Below, in pieces: positions 18,078-26,539 of a stretch of 38,257 nucleotides of DNA (position 1 is its first letter; the number at the start of each line of letters is the position of its first letter). The notes below the pieces were generated by a model that searched no databases, was not told the origin of the DNA, and worked only from the letters and a program-made list of their open reading frames with translations. The DNA comes from Okeania sp. SIO2F4 (GTDB lineage Bacteria; Cyanobacteriota; Cyanobacteriia; Cyanobacteriales; Microcoleaceae): contig NZ_JAAHGT010000024.1 in assembly GCF_010672385.1 (NCBI RefSeq), positions 1-38,257 of the forward strand, in the 5' to 3' direction. The position numbers and the translations under genes were made by a program.

Positions 18078-19247
18078 TCATCCACAGGCATCAACGGTCA
18101 AGCCGACCGCATCCCTTGAGTGCGTCTTGCATTCTGTTCGCAGAGCGTTTCCCCAGGAAATGGAGACATCAGAATTACGCACTCGCTTTTTTAAATTAAT
18201 ACTTGCATTCAAGTCCAGATCTATAGATAAGCCACATTCAGAGCAATCATAAGTTCTAAGGCTTAAGGGCATATCTTGAACATGAGCGCACCTACTGCAA
18301 GTCTTTGACGATGGGAAAAATCTATCTACTACTACGAGTTGCTGACCGTACCATTGGCACTTATATTCTAGCTGTCGTCTAAACTCATAAAAGCACTGTC
18401 TGCTAATTGATTTAGCTAGCTTGTGGTTAGCTAACATTCCACTGATGTTCAAATCTTCTATGACAACACTGCCGTGGTTCTTGGCTTACGTATGTTGTCA
18501 ATTTATGAAGTGCGTCTTTACGCATATTAGTTACCCGTCTGTGTTGCCTGGTTAACTTGATTACAGTTTTGTACCAATTATTTGAATACTTGACTTTTCT
18601 ACTAACTTGACGTTGCAGTAAGGTCAGTTTTTTCTCGGCTTTTCTATATGGTTTTATACTAGGAAACACTTTCCCATCACTTAAAGTAGCTAGGGTTTTC
18701 ACTCCCAAATCTACACCTATCACATCAGTTTTTTTGGGTGTTATCTGAGGATGAAATTCAAAACTACAGCTAAGATACCAATCTCCTGCTTGCCTACTAA
18801 TAGTTATTCTCTGAGCTGTTGCCTCACTCTTGTTCATAAGTTTTGACAATTGCCTTGAAAAGGTAATTTATGATTCCATCCGTTTAATTATATGGGCTTT
18901 CCACAATTATCAATTGTGAAAGAATCACACCTGCCTTTCTTCTTAAATCTTGTATATTTACCCAACACTTTAAAGAATCTTTTAAACGCTTCACCCAAGT
19001 TGATGAAAGCATATTGATAAACTTTAGATGACAGGTTTTTCATCCAAGAATAAAGTGGTTTAGTGTGATTGGTAAACACTTCTTTGAGTTTACGTTTGCG
19101 CAGCATTCCGAAGGAAACATTAGGCTTGTAACCATCAATATATGCAGCATTCCATAAACTTAAACCCCAGTTATAACACCAGCGTGAATAGCCAGCGTGT
19201 TGAGCCATTAGAGTTTTCTGTTTATTATTAAGTTTCAGCTTTGTTAA
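18078..19247 (-). pseudogene. tnpB: IS200/IS605-family TnpB remnant
   Basis: TnpB is the RNA-guided RuvC-type nuclease of IS200/IS605 elements. Three overlapping pieces are visible. The N-terminal part (19247-18888) has LKLNNKQKTLMAQHAGYSRW in frame, without a start codon. The middle part (18849-18427) has RuvC-I VIGVDLGVKTLATLSDG. The C-terminal part (18452-18078) has the four-cysteine zinc ribbon (CSRC...CSEC) and RuvC-III DLDLNASINL. The RuvC-II glutamate block GSVVIEDLNISG is in a different frame from the middle part because of one extra G near 18480, and an in-frame TAA follows GKPI. All three catalytic acids survive, but the frame is broken in at least three places. Confidence 0.85.
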
Positions 19248-19414
19248 TCATGGATTTCATATATGGGTGAGTGCAGCCTGTCTAAAAGTATGCTTTTTGA
19301 TGCATTATATCCTTATTCTCTGATTAAGTCAATCCTCTCTTTTGAAGTTGATTGTTATTTGTTTTTTCATCACCTTCTCTTCAAGTTTAATCGAAAATAT
19401 GAGTTGCCCGATAT

Positions 19415-19441
19415 CCCTTACAAGTTCTGTACTTGTAAGGG
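19415..19441. repeat. Perfect 11-bp-stem hairpin upstream of tnpB
   Basis: CCCTTACAAGT and ACTTGTAAGGG flank a 5-nt TCTGT loop. Located about 170 bp upstream of the tnpB remnant, it is placed like the left-end hairpin that IS200/IS605 transposases recognise. Confidence 0.45.
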
Positions 19442-19775
19442 GATTCAATTCACAAACATCTTTAAATTAATATGAAAATTATTCTTAACTTTATTATGCA
19501 GAAAAATATATTTTTTCTCGAATACAGATTATCAAATCTCATCTAAAAAGTCAAATTCATATAGATGTAAAATCTTAAAAAATAGTATTGATAATTACCT
19601 ATATAGTTTATGTTATCTCATGTTTGTTGGTATAGTTTGTGTCAAGCTAGGTGTGAATATCTATAGGAATTTTAAGGTTTTTTCCTACTTTCAAGCTCTC
19701 TTCCTTCTTTCCTAGATAACTAAATACCAGATTGCATTGATTAACAACAGTATAAAAAGGTGGCATACAAGTCAA

Positions 19776-19826
19776 AAGTCATCTTTGAGATGACTTAAGC
19801 TAAAAGCCTACGGATTTCAATCCGTA
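19776..19826. repeat. Two adjacent perfect hairpins
   Basis: AAGTCATCT-TTG-AGATGACTT (19776-19796) is followed 12 bp later by TACGGATT-TC-AATCCGTA (19809-19826). Neither is followed by a T-tract. They could be an end remnant of an IS200/IS605 element or a structured RNA. The rest of 19248-20192, apart from MITE A copy 3, shows no gene. Confidence 0.4.
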
Positions 19827-19932
19827 TATAAAGTCTTCTTTATTCTTCCTTACCCGTATTTTACAATACCAATGCTACTGGACTTGATATTAGTATATAT
19901 AACATTTATCATGTAGGTAAGCTAGATTATTA

Positions 19933-20090
19933 GTAAGCATTTAGCTATCAGCTTAAATAGCTGATATTCAAGATGATGTTAGGGAAAATACTAATCAATT
20001 ATTCATTTTTTCCTAACCCCGTGAATCCTATTGCTATTTGCCCAGCATTCCATAGGAACAGATGACTGCTAATAACTGAATGCTTCTTAC
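19933..20090 (+). mobile_element. MITE family A, copy 3
   Basis: Starts GTAAGCATTTAGCTATCAGC and ends AATAACTGAATGCTTCTTAC. The flanks GATTATTA and AATTATTT match at 6 of 8 positions, a decayed duplication. It ends about 100 bp upstream of the kinase gene, where it may lie within the promoter region. Confidence 0.65.
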
Positions 20091-20192
20091 AATTATTTCC
20101 TTATGGTTGTTCTGGCCTTATAACATTTATGTTTTAGGTTGACCAATAAATAAGGTTTCAAGCCTCCTGCTTTTTCAAGGGGATAAAAACTG

Positions 20193-22877
20193 ATGATTAA
20201 TCCTGGACAAATATTACAAGACCGCTATCAAGCAATTCAACTACTAGGAGATTGTGGTTTTGGTCAAACTTGGGAAGTTGATGATAGTGGTACAAGAAAA
20301 ATTATGAAAATATTGCAAGTACCAAGAGCAATAGACGACCAAAAAATGGAGGCAGTCATTTTTCTGTTTGAACAAGAGGCAAATGTTTTAACACAATTGC
20401 ACGATGTTGGATTACCAGAAGTGGAACCAGAAGGATACTTTATCGAGTCAACAGAAGATGTGGGACTATTACACTGTCTAGTAATGGAAAAAATCGAGGG
20501 GATAAATTTATCTGACTGGCTCAAACAAAATTATCACAATCAACCTATAGAAGAAGAGCGAGCGATCGCCTGGCTAATACAATTAGTAGAAATTATTAGC
20601 AAACTCCATCAGTATCAGTGCATTCACCGGGATATTAAACCAACAAATATAATTCTGCGTTCTACAGTGCAAAACCAAAATAATACTATTGTACAAGAGA
20701 TAGTATCTGAGAATTTGTCACAGAGTAGCCAAGTTCACCCAAAAAATAGAGAAGTTACGAAAGTTGAAAATTTATCCCCAATCTCACTGACTCCAAAAAA
20801 TGTTGCACAACCAGGAAATAATAAAAAAACACTTGGAGCAACAGAGGACCACAAAAGCGAAGTTGAGAACAAAAAAAATCATACAGCAAATCAGCAAGAC
20901 TCCCAAAACCAAGAGTGGGGTCAACTAGCATTAATAGACTTTGGCGCTACTAGGCAAGTTACAGAAACATATTTAAAACAAGTAGAAGGCAAGGATGTCA
21001 CTGGAATTATTTCTCAAGGTTACACATCCCCAGAACAATATGAAGGAAAAGTAATAAGACAGTCGGATGTCTTTGCCATCGGTCGGACTCTAGTTTACTT
21101 ACTAACTGCTGAAAATCCTACCAACTTGCCTAGTGATCCTCAAACTGGTAGATTAATGTGGCGAGACCACGCTACTCAAATTTCACAAAAGTTGGCAGAT
21201 TTAATTGATGAGATGATAGAAAATTTGCCTCAGTGTCGCCCTCAAACAACTGAAGATATTCTCGAACGTCTTGCTGAGTGTAAGCAAGAAGTAGAAACGG
21301 AAACAGAAGTTGAACTTCAACCTACCCAAAACCAACAAACGACTCCTGTAACTCAAAACCAGTTTTATTCCCAACTACTCCACTCAAAACTACTTAATTT
21401 CAAGGGTAAATCTCAAACAACTACACCTGAACCTAATAAATGGTTGGGTAATATTTCTCTATTAACACTGGGAGTAATAGCTGTTTTCATTGCTTTCTTA
21501 CCTGAGGCACCAACAACTTGCCCTTTAAAGTTTGATGACAAATTAAGTTGTGGCGAAGAAATTATAATTCCTGGTTCGGCAGCAACAGACAAAGAAGCAG
21601 GAGTAACAGCTTTTACTGATGGTAATTATCTGCAAGCAGTCACCTTATTAGAAGCAGCTAGAAAAAAACAAATTAACGATCCAGAAACTCTGATTTACCT
21701 AAATAATGCTAAATTGGCGGCTAACAACACCGAAGCTTATACTATAGCTGTTGCAGTGCCAATGACTGGTGATTCACGATCGCTCAACTATAGTTTAGAA
21801 ATTTTACGGGGAGTTGCTCAAGCTCAAAATGCAATTAACCAAAGCGATAACCGGATCGGAGGTAAGGGTTTAATTGTAATTATTGCTGATGATGTCAATT
21901 CTTCTACACAAGCTGTGAGAAGAGCAAATGCTTTGGCTGCAACTGGTCAAGTTTTAGCTGTAGTTGGTCATTTTTCCAGCCAAATTACTATGAAAGTAGC
22001 TCCAACTTATGAAGATAATAAACTGGTATTAATTTCTCCTACCGCTAATGCTTCTAAATTATCTAATCGCAATAATTTTTTGTTTCGGATGATTCCATCT
22101 GATGCAACAATGGCTCAAGCAATGGCTAGTTACCTAATTAGTCAATCTGAAGACGAACAGCCAAAAGTAGCTTTATTTCATATCCCTAATGATGTTTACA
22201 GCGAATCTCTCAAAAATCAATTTAGTCTTAGTTTTACTGCAGGTGGTGGCAAAATAGTTAAAGACCTGGATGAAAAATTTGATTTATCGAGAACTGCTTT
22301 TAATGCGAGTGCTGCTATAGATAGAGCAGATAAACAAGAGGCTACAGCTATAGTATTATTACCAGATATTTTCAGTTTATCTAAGGGAATAGAGGTAATA
22401 AAAGCAAATTGGCAGTTGAATTTACCTATCATTGCTGGAGATAGTCTTTATAGTGATTATGCTCTCAAGTTTGGTGCTGACGAAGCAGAGAGAAATCTTG
22501 TAGTAGCTACACCATGGCACAGTTTGAATAGCCCTAATTTAGATTTTCCCCAGCAAGCAAAAGAACTTTGGGGTGGTGCTGTGAGTTGGCGTACAGCTTT
22601 TGCTTATGACTCGGTTCAGGCTTTGATTACTGCTTTAGAGTCACTCCCGCAACAGAAAGAATTAAATCGTATTGCTCTGCAAAAAGTTTTAGCAAGTGAA
22701 GATTTTAGTTCCTATGGTGCTACAGGAGAGATAACTTTTTTAGGGAATGGCGATCGGCAAGAGTCAAGAATTAGTTTTACTCAGGTTGTTAAGTCTAGTT
22801 GTTCGCCATTGGGTTATACGTTTTTGCCGTTAGATTATCCTGTTAGTAAATTTAATCTTTTGGAATGTGAAGAGTAA
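20193..22877 (+). CDS. Ser/Thr kinase with extracellular periplasmic-binding-protein domain
   Basis: An 894-residue receptor-like kinase. The cytoplasmic kinase domain covers about 10-375: glycine loop LGDCGFGQTW, lysine in IMKIL (K39), HRDIKPTN with D147, IDFGATRQ with D249 and SQGYTSPEQY. Between HRD and DFG lies an extra ~80-residue Asn/Gln/Lys-rich insert. A single membrane segment (LLTLGVIAVFIAF) sits near 420-440. The outer part starts with a region resembling a TPR-like hairpin (EAGVTAFTDGNYLQAVTLLE), then a leucine/isoleucine/valine-binding-protein fold from about 520 (YTIAVAVPMTGDS, AVVGHFSSQITMKVAPTYE, LVLISPTANASKL, LPIIAGDSLYS). Ligand binding outside is inferred to control kinase activity inside. 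The ATG follows AAGGGGATAAAAACTG. Ligand and targets are unknown. Confidence 0.9.
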   Translation: MINPGQILQDRYQAIQLLGDCGFGQTWEVDDSGTRKIMKILQVPRAIDDQKMEAVIFLFEQEANVLTQLHDVGLPEVEPEGYFIESTEDVGLLHCLVMEKIEGINLSDWLKQNYHNQPIEEERAIAWLIQLVEIISKLHQYQCIHRDIKPTNIILRSTVQNQNNTIVQEIVSENLSQSSQVHPKNREVTKVENLSPISLTPKNVAQPGNNKKTLGATEDHKSEVENKKNHTANQQDSQNQEWGQLALIDFGATRQVTETYLKQVEGKDVTGIISQGYTSPEQYEGKVIRQSDVFAIGRTLVYLLTAENPTNLPSDPQTGRLMWRDHATQISQKLADLIDEMIENLPQCRPQTTEDILERLAECKQEVETETEVELQPTQNQQTTPVTQNQFYSQLLHSKLLNFKGKSQTTTPEPNKWLGNISLLTLGVIAVFIAFLPEAPTTCPLKFDDKLSCGEEIIIPGSAATDKEAGVTAFTDGNYLQAVTLLEAARKKQINDPETLIYLNNAKLAANNTEAYTIAVAVPMTGDSRSLNYSLEILRGVAQAQNAINQSDNRIGGKGLIVIIADDVNSSTQAVRRANALAATGQVLAVVGHFSSQITMKVAPTYEDNKLVLISPTANASKLSNRNNFLFRMIPSDATMAQAMASYLISQSEDEQPKVALFHIPNDVYSESLKNQFSLSFTAGGGKIVKDLDEKFDLSRTAFNASAAIDRADKQEATAIVLLPDIFSLSKGIEVIKANWQLNLPIIAGDSLYSDYALKFGADEAERNLVVATPWHSLNSPNLDFPQQAKELWGGAVSWRTAFAYDSVQALITALESLPQQKELNRIALQKVLASEDFSSYGATGEITFLGNGDRQESRISFTQVVKSSCSPLGYTFLPLDYPVSKFNLLECEE

Positions 22878-22920
22878 ATTCAGTTGTCAGTTATCAGTTA
22901 TCAGTTTATTTCCAGTGTTT

Positions 22921-22984
22921 AAGAAACCGGGTTTCTGGGAGGTAGATATTGTATGGTGGGGCATTTTATATAAACCCGGTTTCT
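22921..22984. repeat. AAACCGGGTTT-flanked small inverted-repeat element
   Basis: AAGAAACCGGGTTTCT at the left and AAACCCGGTTTCT at the right enclose about 35 bp. It is preceded by a CAGTTGTCAGTTATCAGTT run common in cyanobacterial spacers. It could also act as a terminator for the kinase gene, but there is no T-tract. Confidence 0.5.
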
Positions 22985-22992
22985 ATTGGAGC

Positions 22993-23705
22993 AAGAGTCA
23001 ATTTATTTTCTGAAGCATCCTGTTATGGGAGATGAGTAGTGAAATTTTTCCTCTATTGCGTCAAGAGCAATAATTAATTCATTTTCTGAAGCACCCGGTC
23101 ATGGGAGATGAGTAGTGAAATTTTCCGACTATTGCGTCAAGAGCAATAATTAATTCATTTTCTGAAGCACCCGGTCATGGGAGATGAGTAGTGAAATTTT
23201 CCGACTATTGCGTCAAGAGCAATAATTAATTCATTTTCTGAAGCACCCGGTCATGGGAGATGAGTAGTGAAATTTTCCGACTATTGCGTCAAGAGCAATA
23301 ATTAATTCATTTTCTGAAGCACCCGGTCATGGGAGATGAGTAGTGAAATTTTCCGACTATTGCGTCAAGAGCAATAATTAATTCATTTTCTGAAGCACCC
23401 AGTTATGGGAGATAAGTAGTGAAATTTTCCGACTATTGCGTCAAGAGCAATAATTAATTTATTTTCTGAAGCACCCAGTTGTGGGAGATAAGTAGTGAAA
23501 TTTTCCGACTATTGCGTCAAGAGCAATAATTAATTTATTTTTTGAAGCACCCGGTCATGGGAGATGAGTAGTGAATTTTTCCTCTATTGCGTCAAGAGCA
23601 ATAATTAATTCATTTTCTGAAGCACCCGGTCATGGGAGATGAGTAGTGAATTTTTCCTCTATTGCGTCAAGAGCAATAATTAATTCATTTTCTGAAGCAC
23701 CCGTG
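22993..23705. repeat. 76-bp tandem repeat array, ten landmarks
   Basis: The landmark GAAGCA recurs at 23012, 23088, 23164, 23240, 23316, 23392, 23468, 23544, 23620 and 23696, exactly 76 bp apart, giving nine full units plus partial ends. Each unit contains GGGAGATGAGTAGTGAA and a small hairpin TATTGC-GTCAAGA-GCAATA, then ATTAATTCATTTTCT. Several central units are identical; outer ones vary at a few sites (CCCGGTCATG versus CCCAGTTATG; CCGAC versus CCTC). 76 is not a multiple of three and no long frame crosses it, so it is non-coding. There are no variable spacers, so it is not CRISPR. Confidence 0.95.
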
Positions 23706-23728
23706 AGAGAGGAGCGATCGCTACTCAT

Positions 23729-23758
23729 GTAGGTTGGGTTGAGGTACGAAACCCAACA
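23729..23758. repeat. Dispersed GTAGGTTGGGTT palindromic repeat, copy 2
   Basis: GTAGGTTGGGTTGAGGTACG followed by AAACCCAACA. A shorter version of the repeat at 7707-7760. Confidence 0.6.
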
Positions 23759-23876
23759 TAATCAATCACAAAGGAAGAAGCAAGAAGGAAAAAAGGGGTA
23801 AATATTTAAAAAAAGGTAAAAACATAGCAGTAGGGCAACTCGCAAGTCGCCCCAGATCAATACCCTAGGGAAACGT

Positions 23877-24086
23877 TTATCCACGAACGGCGCGGATTAG
23901 TTTTGCTGCTGAGTGAGCGATCGCGCAAATAATGATGGAAGTACCAATGGCACTGCCAACTATCAAACCAACTTCTTGATTTTCGATTGCCAAGTCGGCA
24001 ACTTTATCTATTAAATTAATAGGTCTAGTTTCGTGGATTTCGGTATAAGTTGTTGGTTTTTGGTTGTCTGGAAAGTTATTTTCCAT
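23877..24086 (-). CDS. Small single-pass membrane protein, unknown function
   Basis: A 69-residue protein with a polar N-terminus (MENNFPDNQKPTTYTEIHE) and one hydrophobic helix at about 38-62 (VGLIVGSAIGTSIIICAIA), ending in a basic RAVRG tail. The ATG is preceded by GGAG at a suitable distance (TACTGGAGAATAATA), which supports a real gene. It is divergent from the HTH gene at 24635, and the 549 bp between them holds a palindrome and leader repeats. I do not recognise the family. Size and topology would suit a small membrane-acting peptide or an accessory subunit, but this is speculation. Confidence 0.6.
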   Translation of the reverse strand: MENNFPDNQKPTTYTEIHETRPINLIDKVADLAIENQEVGLIVGSAIGTSIIICAIAHSAAKLIRAVRG

Positions 24087-24156
24087 TATTATTCTCCAGT
24101 ATTAAAAGTAAAGTTGCTTAATTTTCACTTTAACTAATACTGAAGAAAAACATAGT

Positions 24157-24202
24157 CCAACTTTGCCTCAATTTTAGGTAAAAGTTAGTGAGGCAAAATT
24201 GG
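24157..24202. promoter_or_regulatory. Long inverted repeat between divergent genes
   Basis: CCAACTTTGCCTCA (24157-24170) and TGAGGCAAAATTGG (24189-24202) pair with a single mismatch across an 18-bp gap. It lies 70 bp upstream of the minus-strand small membrane gene, within the shared upstream region of the HTH gene. Candidate operator; an RNA hairpin is equally possible. Confidence 0.4.
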
Positions 24203-24260
24203 GAATATTGAACTGATTTTGCCGAATAACCGTTAAAAATTTAGGACTCGACTCTGGATA

Positions 24261-24640
24261 AGTAGTAGTAGTAGTAGCTTAACCAAAAAATTGGAGTCCT
24301 GGAACTAAGATTATTTGTTTTAGGATTCGGAGAATCTAAGTAGTTGTTTAAACAGTATTAAAAGTCGGTATTAATAGTAGTTTGACTAAAATACTGGAGT
24401 CATGGAACTAAATCATTTATTTAGTCTTTTGTTTGCGCTTTTAGAAACTCTATAGTTCTAAATGGGGAAAAGTTATGCACTTTCTTATTATTGATGATTT
24501 ATTGTAGTGATTGCAATATCAAAAAGGTGTTAATTTTGGTTCAAAAATGTCAATGACCACACATTTTTTAGCCAAGTGTGCTAAAAAAACGTAGTAGTAG
24601 TAGTAGTTTGTAACCAAAATAAAAGTGTAATGTCATGGGA
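24261..24640 (+). repeat. Reiterated leader with GTA runs and short peptides
   Basis: A pattern of (GTA)n, about 20-30 AT-rich bases with ACCAAAA or ACTAAAA, then GGAGTC(C/A)TGGAACTAA occurs at 24261-24325, more weakly at 24373-24430 (TTAATAGTAG start), and in altered form at 24591-24640, where TGTCATGGGACGAAC is the start of the HTH gene. In the second copy the ATG opens a 17-codon frame (MELNHLFSLLFALLETL); in the first the same site is CTG. This looks like duplication of one gene's 5' region. Confidence 0.55.
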
Positions 24641-25219
24641 CGAACAGAAAGTTCAATAAAACTCAACAAAGAAGGCATAAAAATGATTGATACAGCCAGA
24701 AAGAAAAAAGGTTGGAATAAAACAGACTGGCAGTGGTACTCCGATGCAGATGTCTCCGAATCAACCTTGAAACGTTTTATTGGTGGCAAACCTGTTTCAG
24801 TTAAAAATTTTCAAAGCTTATGCAAAGTTGTAGGGATAGAAGACTGGCATTCCCTTGTTGATTGGGAAAATAGCGACTGTACCGTTGCTCAATTTTCTGA
24901 AGAATTTCTCGGCACTTCCCTTACTGAAAAAAAACCACAATCTAAAGGAGGAGTAGCTGTAACTGGGGTTTTCACTCCAGAAAAAAAGCTGGAAGTGGAA
25001 ATGGCACTGGAGCGTTTACGGGAGCTTTTAATGGAATGCAAAATCGTAGTTAAACCTGCACAGGAACCTGAGTCGTACTATGAATGTTCTGTGTATGGTC
25101 TTTTTAGTACAGATCAACAATTAGAAATTGAAGTAGCATTGGAGCATCTAAGGGTACTTTTGCTGACCTGCACAATTACATTGCATGGCATAAATATCTC
25201 TGACATTTCTAACGATTAA
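24635..25219 (+). CDS. HTH protein with two C-terminal repeats
   Basis: A 194-residue protein. Residues about 10-75 (ARKKKGWNKTDWQWYSDADV, then SESTLKRFIGGKPVSVKNFQ) match the helix-turn-helix-like domain often found N-terminal to NTPase modules in cyanobacterial STAND-type proteins. Two copies of a short module follow: TGVFTPEKKLEVEMALERLR (about 110-140) and YGLFSTDQQLEIEVALEHLR (about 150-185), each ending in a hydrophobic LL...CxI strand. No NTPase or effector is attached or adjacent. It is therefore a standalone regulator or adaptor; function unknown. The ATG lies at the end of the third GTA-run leader and lacks a clear Shine-Dalgarno. Confidence 0.7.
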   Translation: MGRTESSIKLNKEGIKMIDTARKKKGWNKTDWQWYSDADVSESTLKRFIGGKPVSVKNFQSLCKVVGIEDWHSLVDWENSDCTVAQFSEEFLGTSLTEKKPQSKGGVAVTGVFTPEKKLEVEMALERLRELLMECKIVVKPAQEPESYYECSVYGLFSTDQQLEIEVALEHLRVLLLTCTITLHGINISDISND

Positions 25220-25291
25220 ACATAGAGTTCATAGTTCTTGAAACTGTATTCTATTTTTATGAAAACTGTTATAAATCACGATGGAATATCA

Positions 25292-25380
25292 AGAAGGGGT
25301 TTGCTCTCCAAACCCCTACGGAATTGCAATTTATCAACATATACTAAAAACTAAGTCAGAGATTACTTTTAACTTCCATA
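25292..25380. repeat. Direct repeat left of the Uma2 pseudogene
   Basis: GAAGGGGTTTGCTCTCCAAACCCCTACGGAATTGC and the following ~60 bp (AGTCAGAGATTACTTTTAAC) match 26278-26400 in the same orientation, so about 90 bp of related DNA flanks the Uma2 locus on both sides. The core is a palindrome (GGGGTTT / AAACCCC) common in cyanobacteria. Confidence 0.6.
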
Positions 25381-25500
25381 AGTTCAGTAGTCGATTGTTT
25401 CACCTAAATATAGTGTATTAGCTTTTTTCGTCACCCCATCACCCCATTTTCTATTAATTCTTTATATTTTTGGATAATCAGTTATAATAAATATTCTTAA

Positions 25501-25599
25501 CTTCCTGGTAAAGATGTAGAAATATTAGACTCTCTTAAAACATTATCTGGAGAGGATATTTTACCTGGATTTATATTAGATATGACAACAATTTCGTAG
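25501..25599 (+). pseudogene. 3' fragment of a Uma2-family gene
   Basis: 33 codons reading LPGKDVEILDSLKTLSGED, then ILPGFILDMTTIS and stop. They match the last 30 or so residues of the Uma2 pseudogene just downstream (GQDVEILDSPQILSGEDVLP). No start and no catalytic region. A relic of a tandem duplicate. Confidence 0.7.
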
Positions 25600-25625
25600 T
25601 TAACTCTGAGGAATAAAGAATCAAA

Positions 25626-26201
25626 ATGACAAATTTGACTATCGAGCTTAACCCAATAATTGACATGACAGAAGAACAATTCTTTCAACTCTGTCAAAAA
25701 AAACCGGATTTAAGATTTGAAATAAATTCTCAAGGAGATTTAATTATTACGTCACCTGCTGGTGGAGAAACTGGAAGTTATAACGCTGGATTAACTTCTA
25801 AAATTTGGATTTGGAATGAGCAAAGAAAGCTAGGTATAGTTTTCGACTCATCCACAGGTTTTCAACTCTCTAATAGTGCCAACTTCTCTCCCGATGTTTC
25901 CTGGATACCTATAGAAAAATGGAATAATTTAACTTCCGAACAGAGAACAAAATTTTTACCTCTTTACCCTGATTTTTTAATCGAATTAATGTCACCTTCG
26001 GAGAGCTTACCTAAAACTCAAGAAAAAATGAAAGAATATCTGGAAAATGGAATGCAGTTAGGTTGGTTAATTAATCCTAAAAATCAGCAAGTATAAATTT
26101 ATCGTGCTGGTCAAGATGTGGAAATATTAGACTCTCCTCAAATATTATCTGGTGAAGATGTTTTGCCTGAATTTATATTAGATATGACAACAATTTGGTA
26201 G
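25626..26201 (+). pseudogene. Uma2-family (DUF820) nuclease gene with one nonsense codon
   Basis: Uma2 proteins have a PD-(D/E)xK restriction-endonuclease-like fold and are greatly expanded in cyanobacteria; their role is unsettled. The frame starts MTNLTIELNPIIDMTEEQFF and contains ELxxPxG-like DLIITSPAGGETG, SPDVSWI, and PDFLIELMSPSE with the expected acidic residues. It reaches INPKNQQV and then TAA at codon 157 (26094-26096). The same frame continues IYRAGQDVEIL and ends DMTTIW at codon 191. The family normally has a Glu here (VEIYRPG), so one GAA-to-TAA change explains the break. The truncated product keeps the catalytic core but lacks the last strand. Confidence 0.85.
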
Positions 26202-26277
26202 TTAAAGAGTAGTCAGCGGTTAGCATAGTGTGCTACCTTTAATCATGCAATACTACCGAAATAAATAAACGCTCAAT

Positions 26278-26400
26278 ATTGAGGGGTTTGGAGACCAAAC
26301 CCCTACGAAATTGCTATTTATTGACAGATTCCGAAAACTCACTCAGAGATTACTTTTTATTTTTTACTTTTAACTTTCATCAAAAATTACTTTTGACTTT
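26278..26400. repeat. Direct repeat right of the Uma2 pseudogene
   Basis: GAGGGGTTTGGAGACCAAACCCCTACG followed by AACTCACTCAGAGATTAC. Counterpart of 25292-25380. Farther right, TTGACTTTTGACTTTTGA and a partial inverted copy (GAGACAAAACCCCTAAAGG) follow up to 26450. No gene between 26202 and 26539. Confidence 0.6.
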
Positions 26401-26539
26401 TGACTTTTGATTTTTAACTTCCATTGGAGACAAAACCCCTAAAGGATTGCAATTTTTAGTTTTCGATCAATTGTCTTCTATTAATTAGTAATTCGCAAAA
26501 ATTATAGTATAATTATTGAGAAAGTAAGGAACAAAAACA

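Noticed and set aside
17677-18252. Plus-strand ORFs through the GC-rich island
   Set aside because: They exist only because of repeat composition, contain the repeat translated in several frames, and overlap real minus-strand coding remnants.
19263-19475. 70-codon ORF upstream of the tnpB remnant
   Set aside because: It crosses a perfect 11-bp hairpin, has random AT-rich composition and no ribosome-binding site.
22993-23705. CRISPR array
   Set aside because: Units are contiguous 76-bp near-identical repeats without variable spacers, and no cas genes are present.
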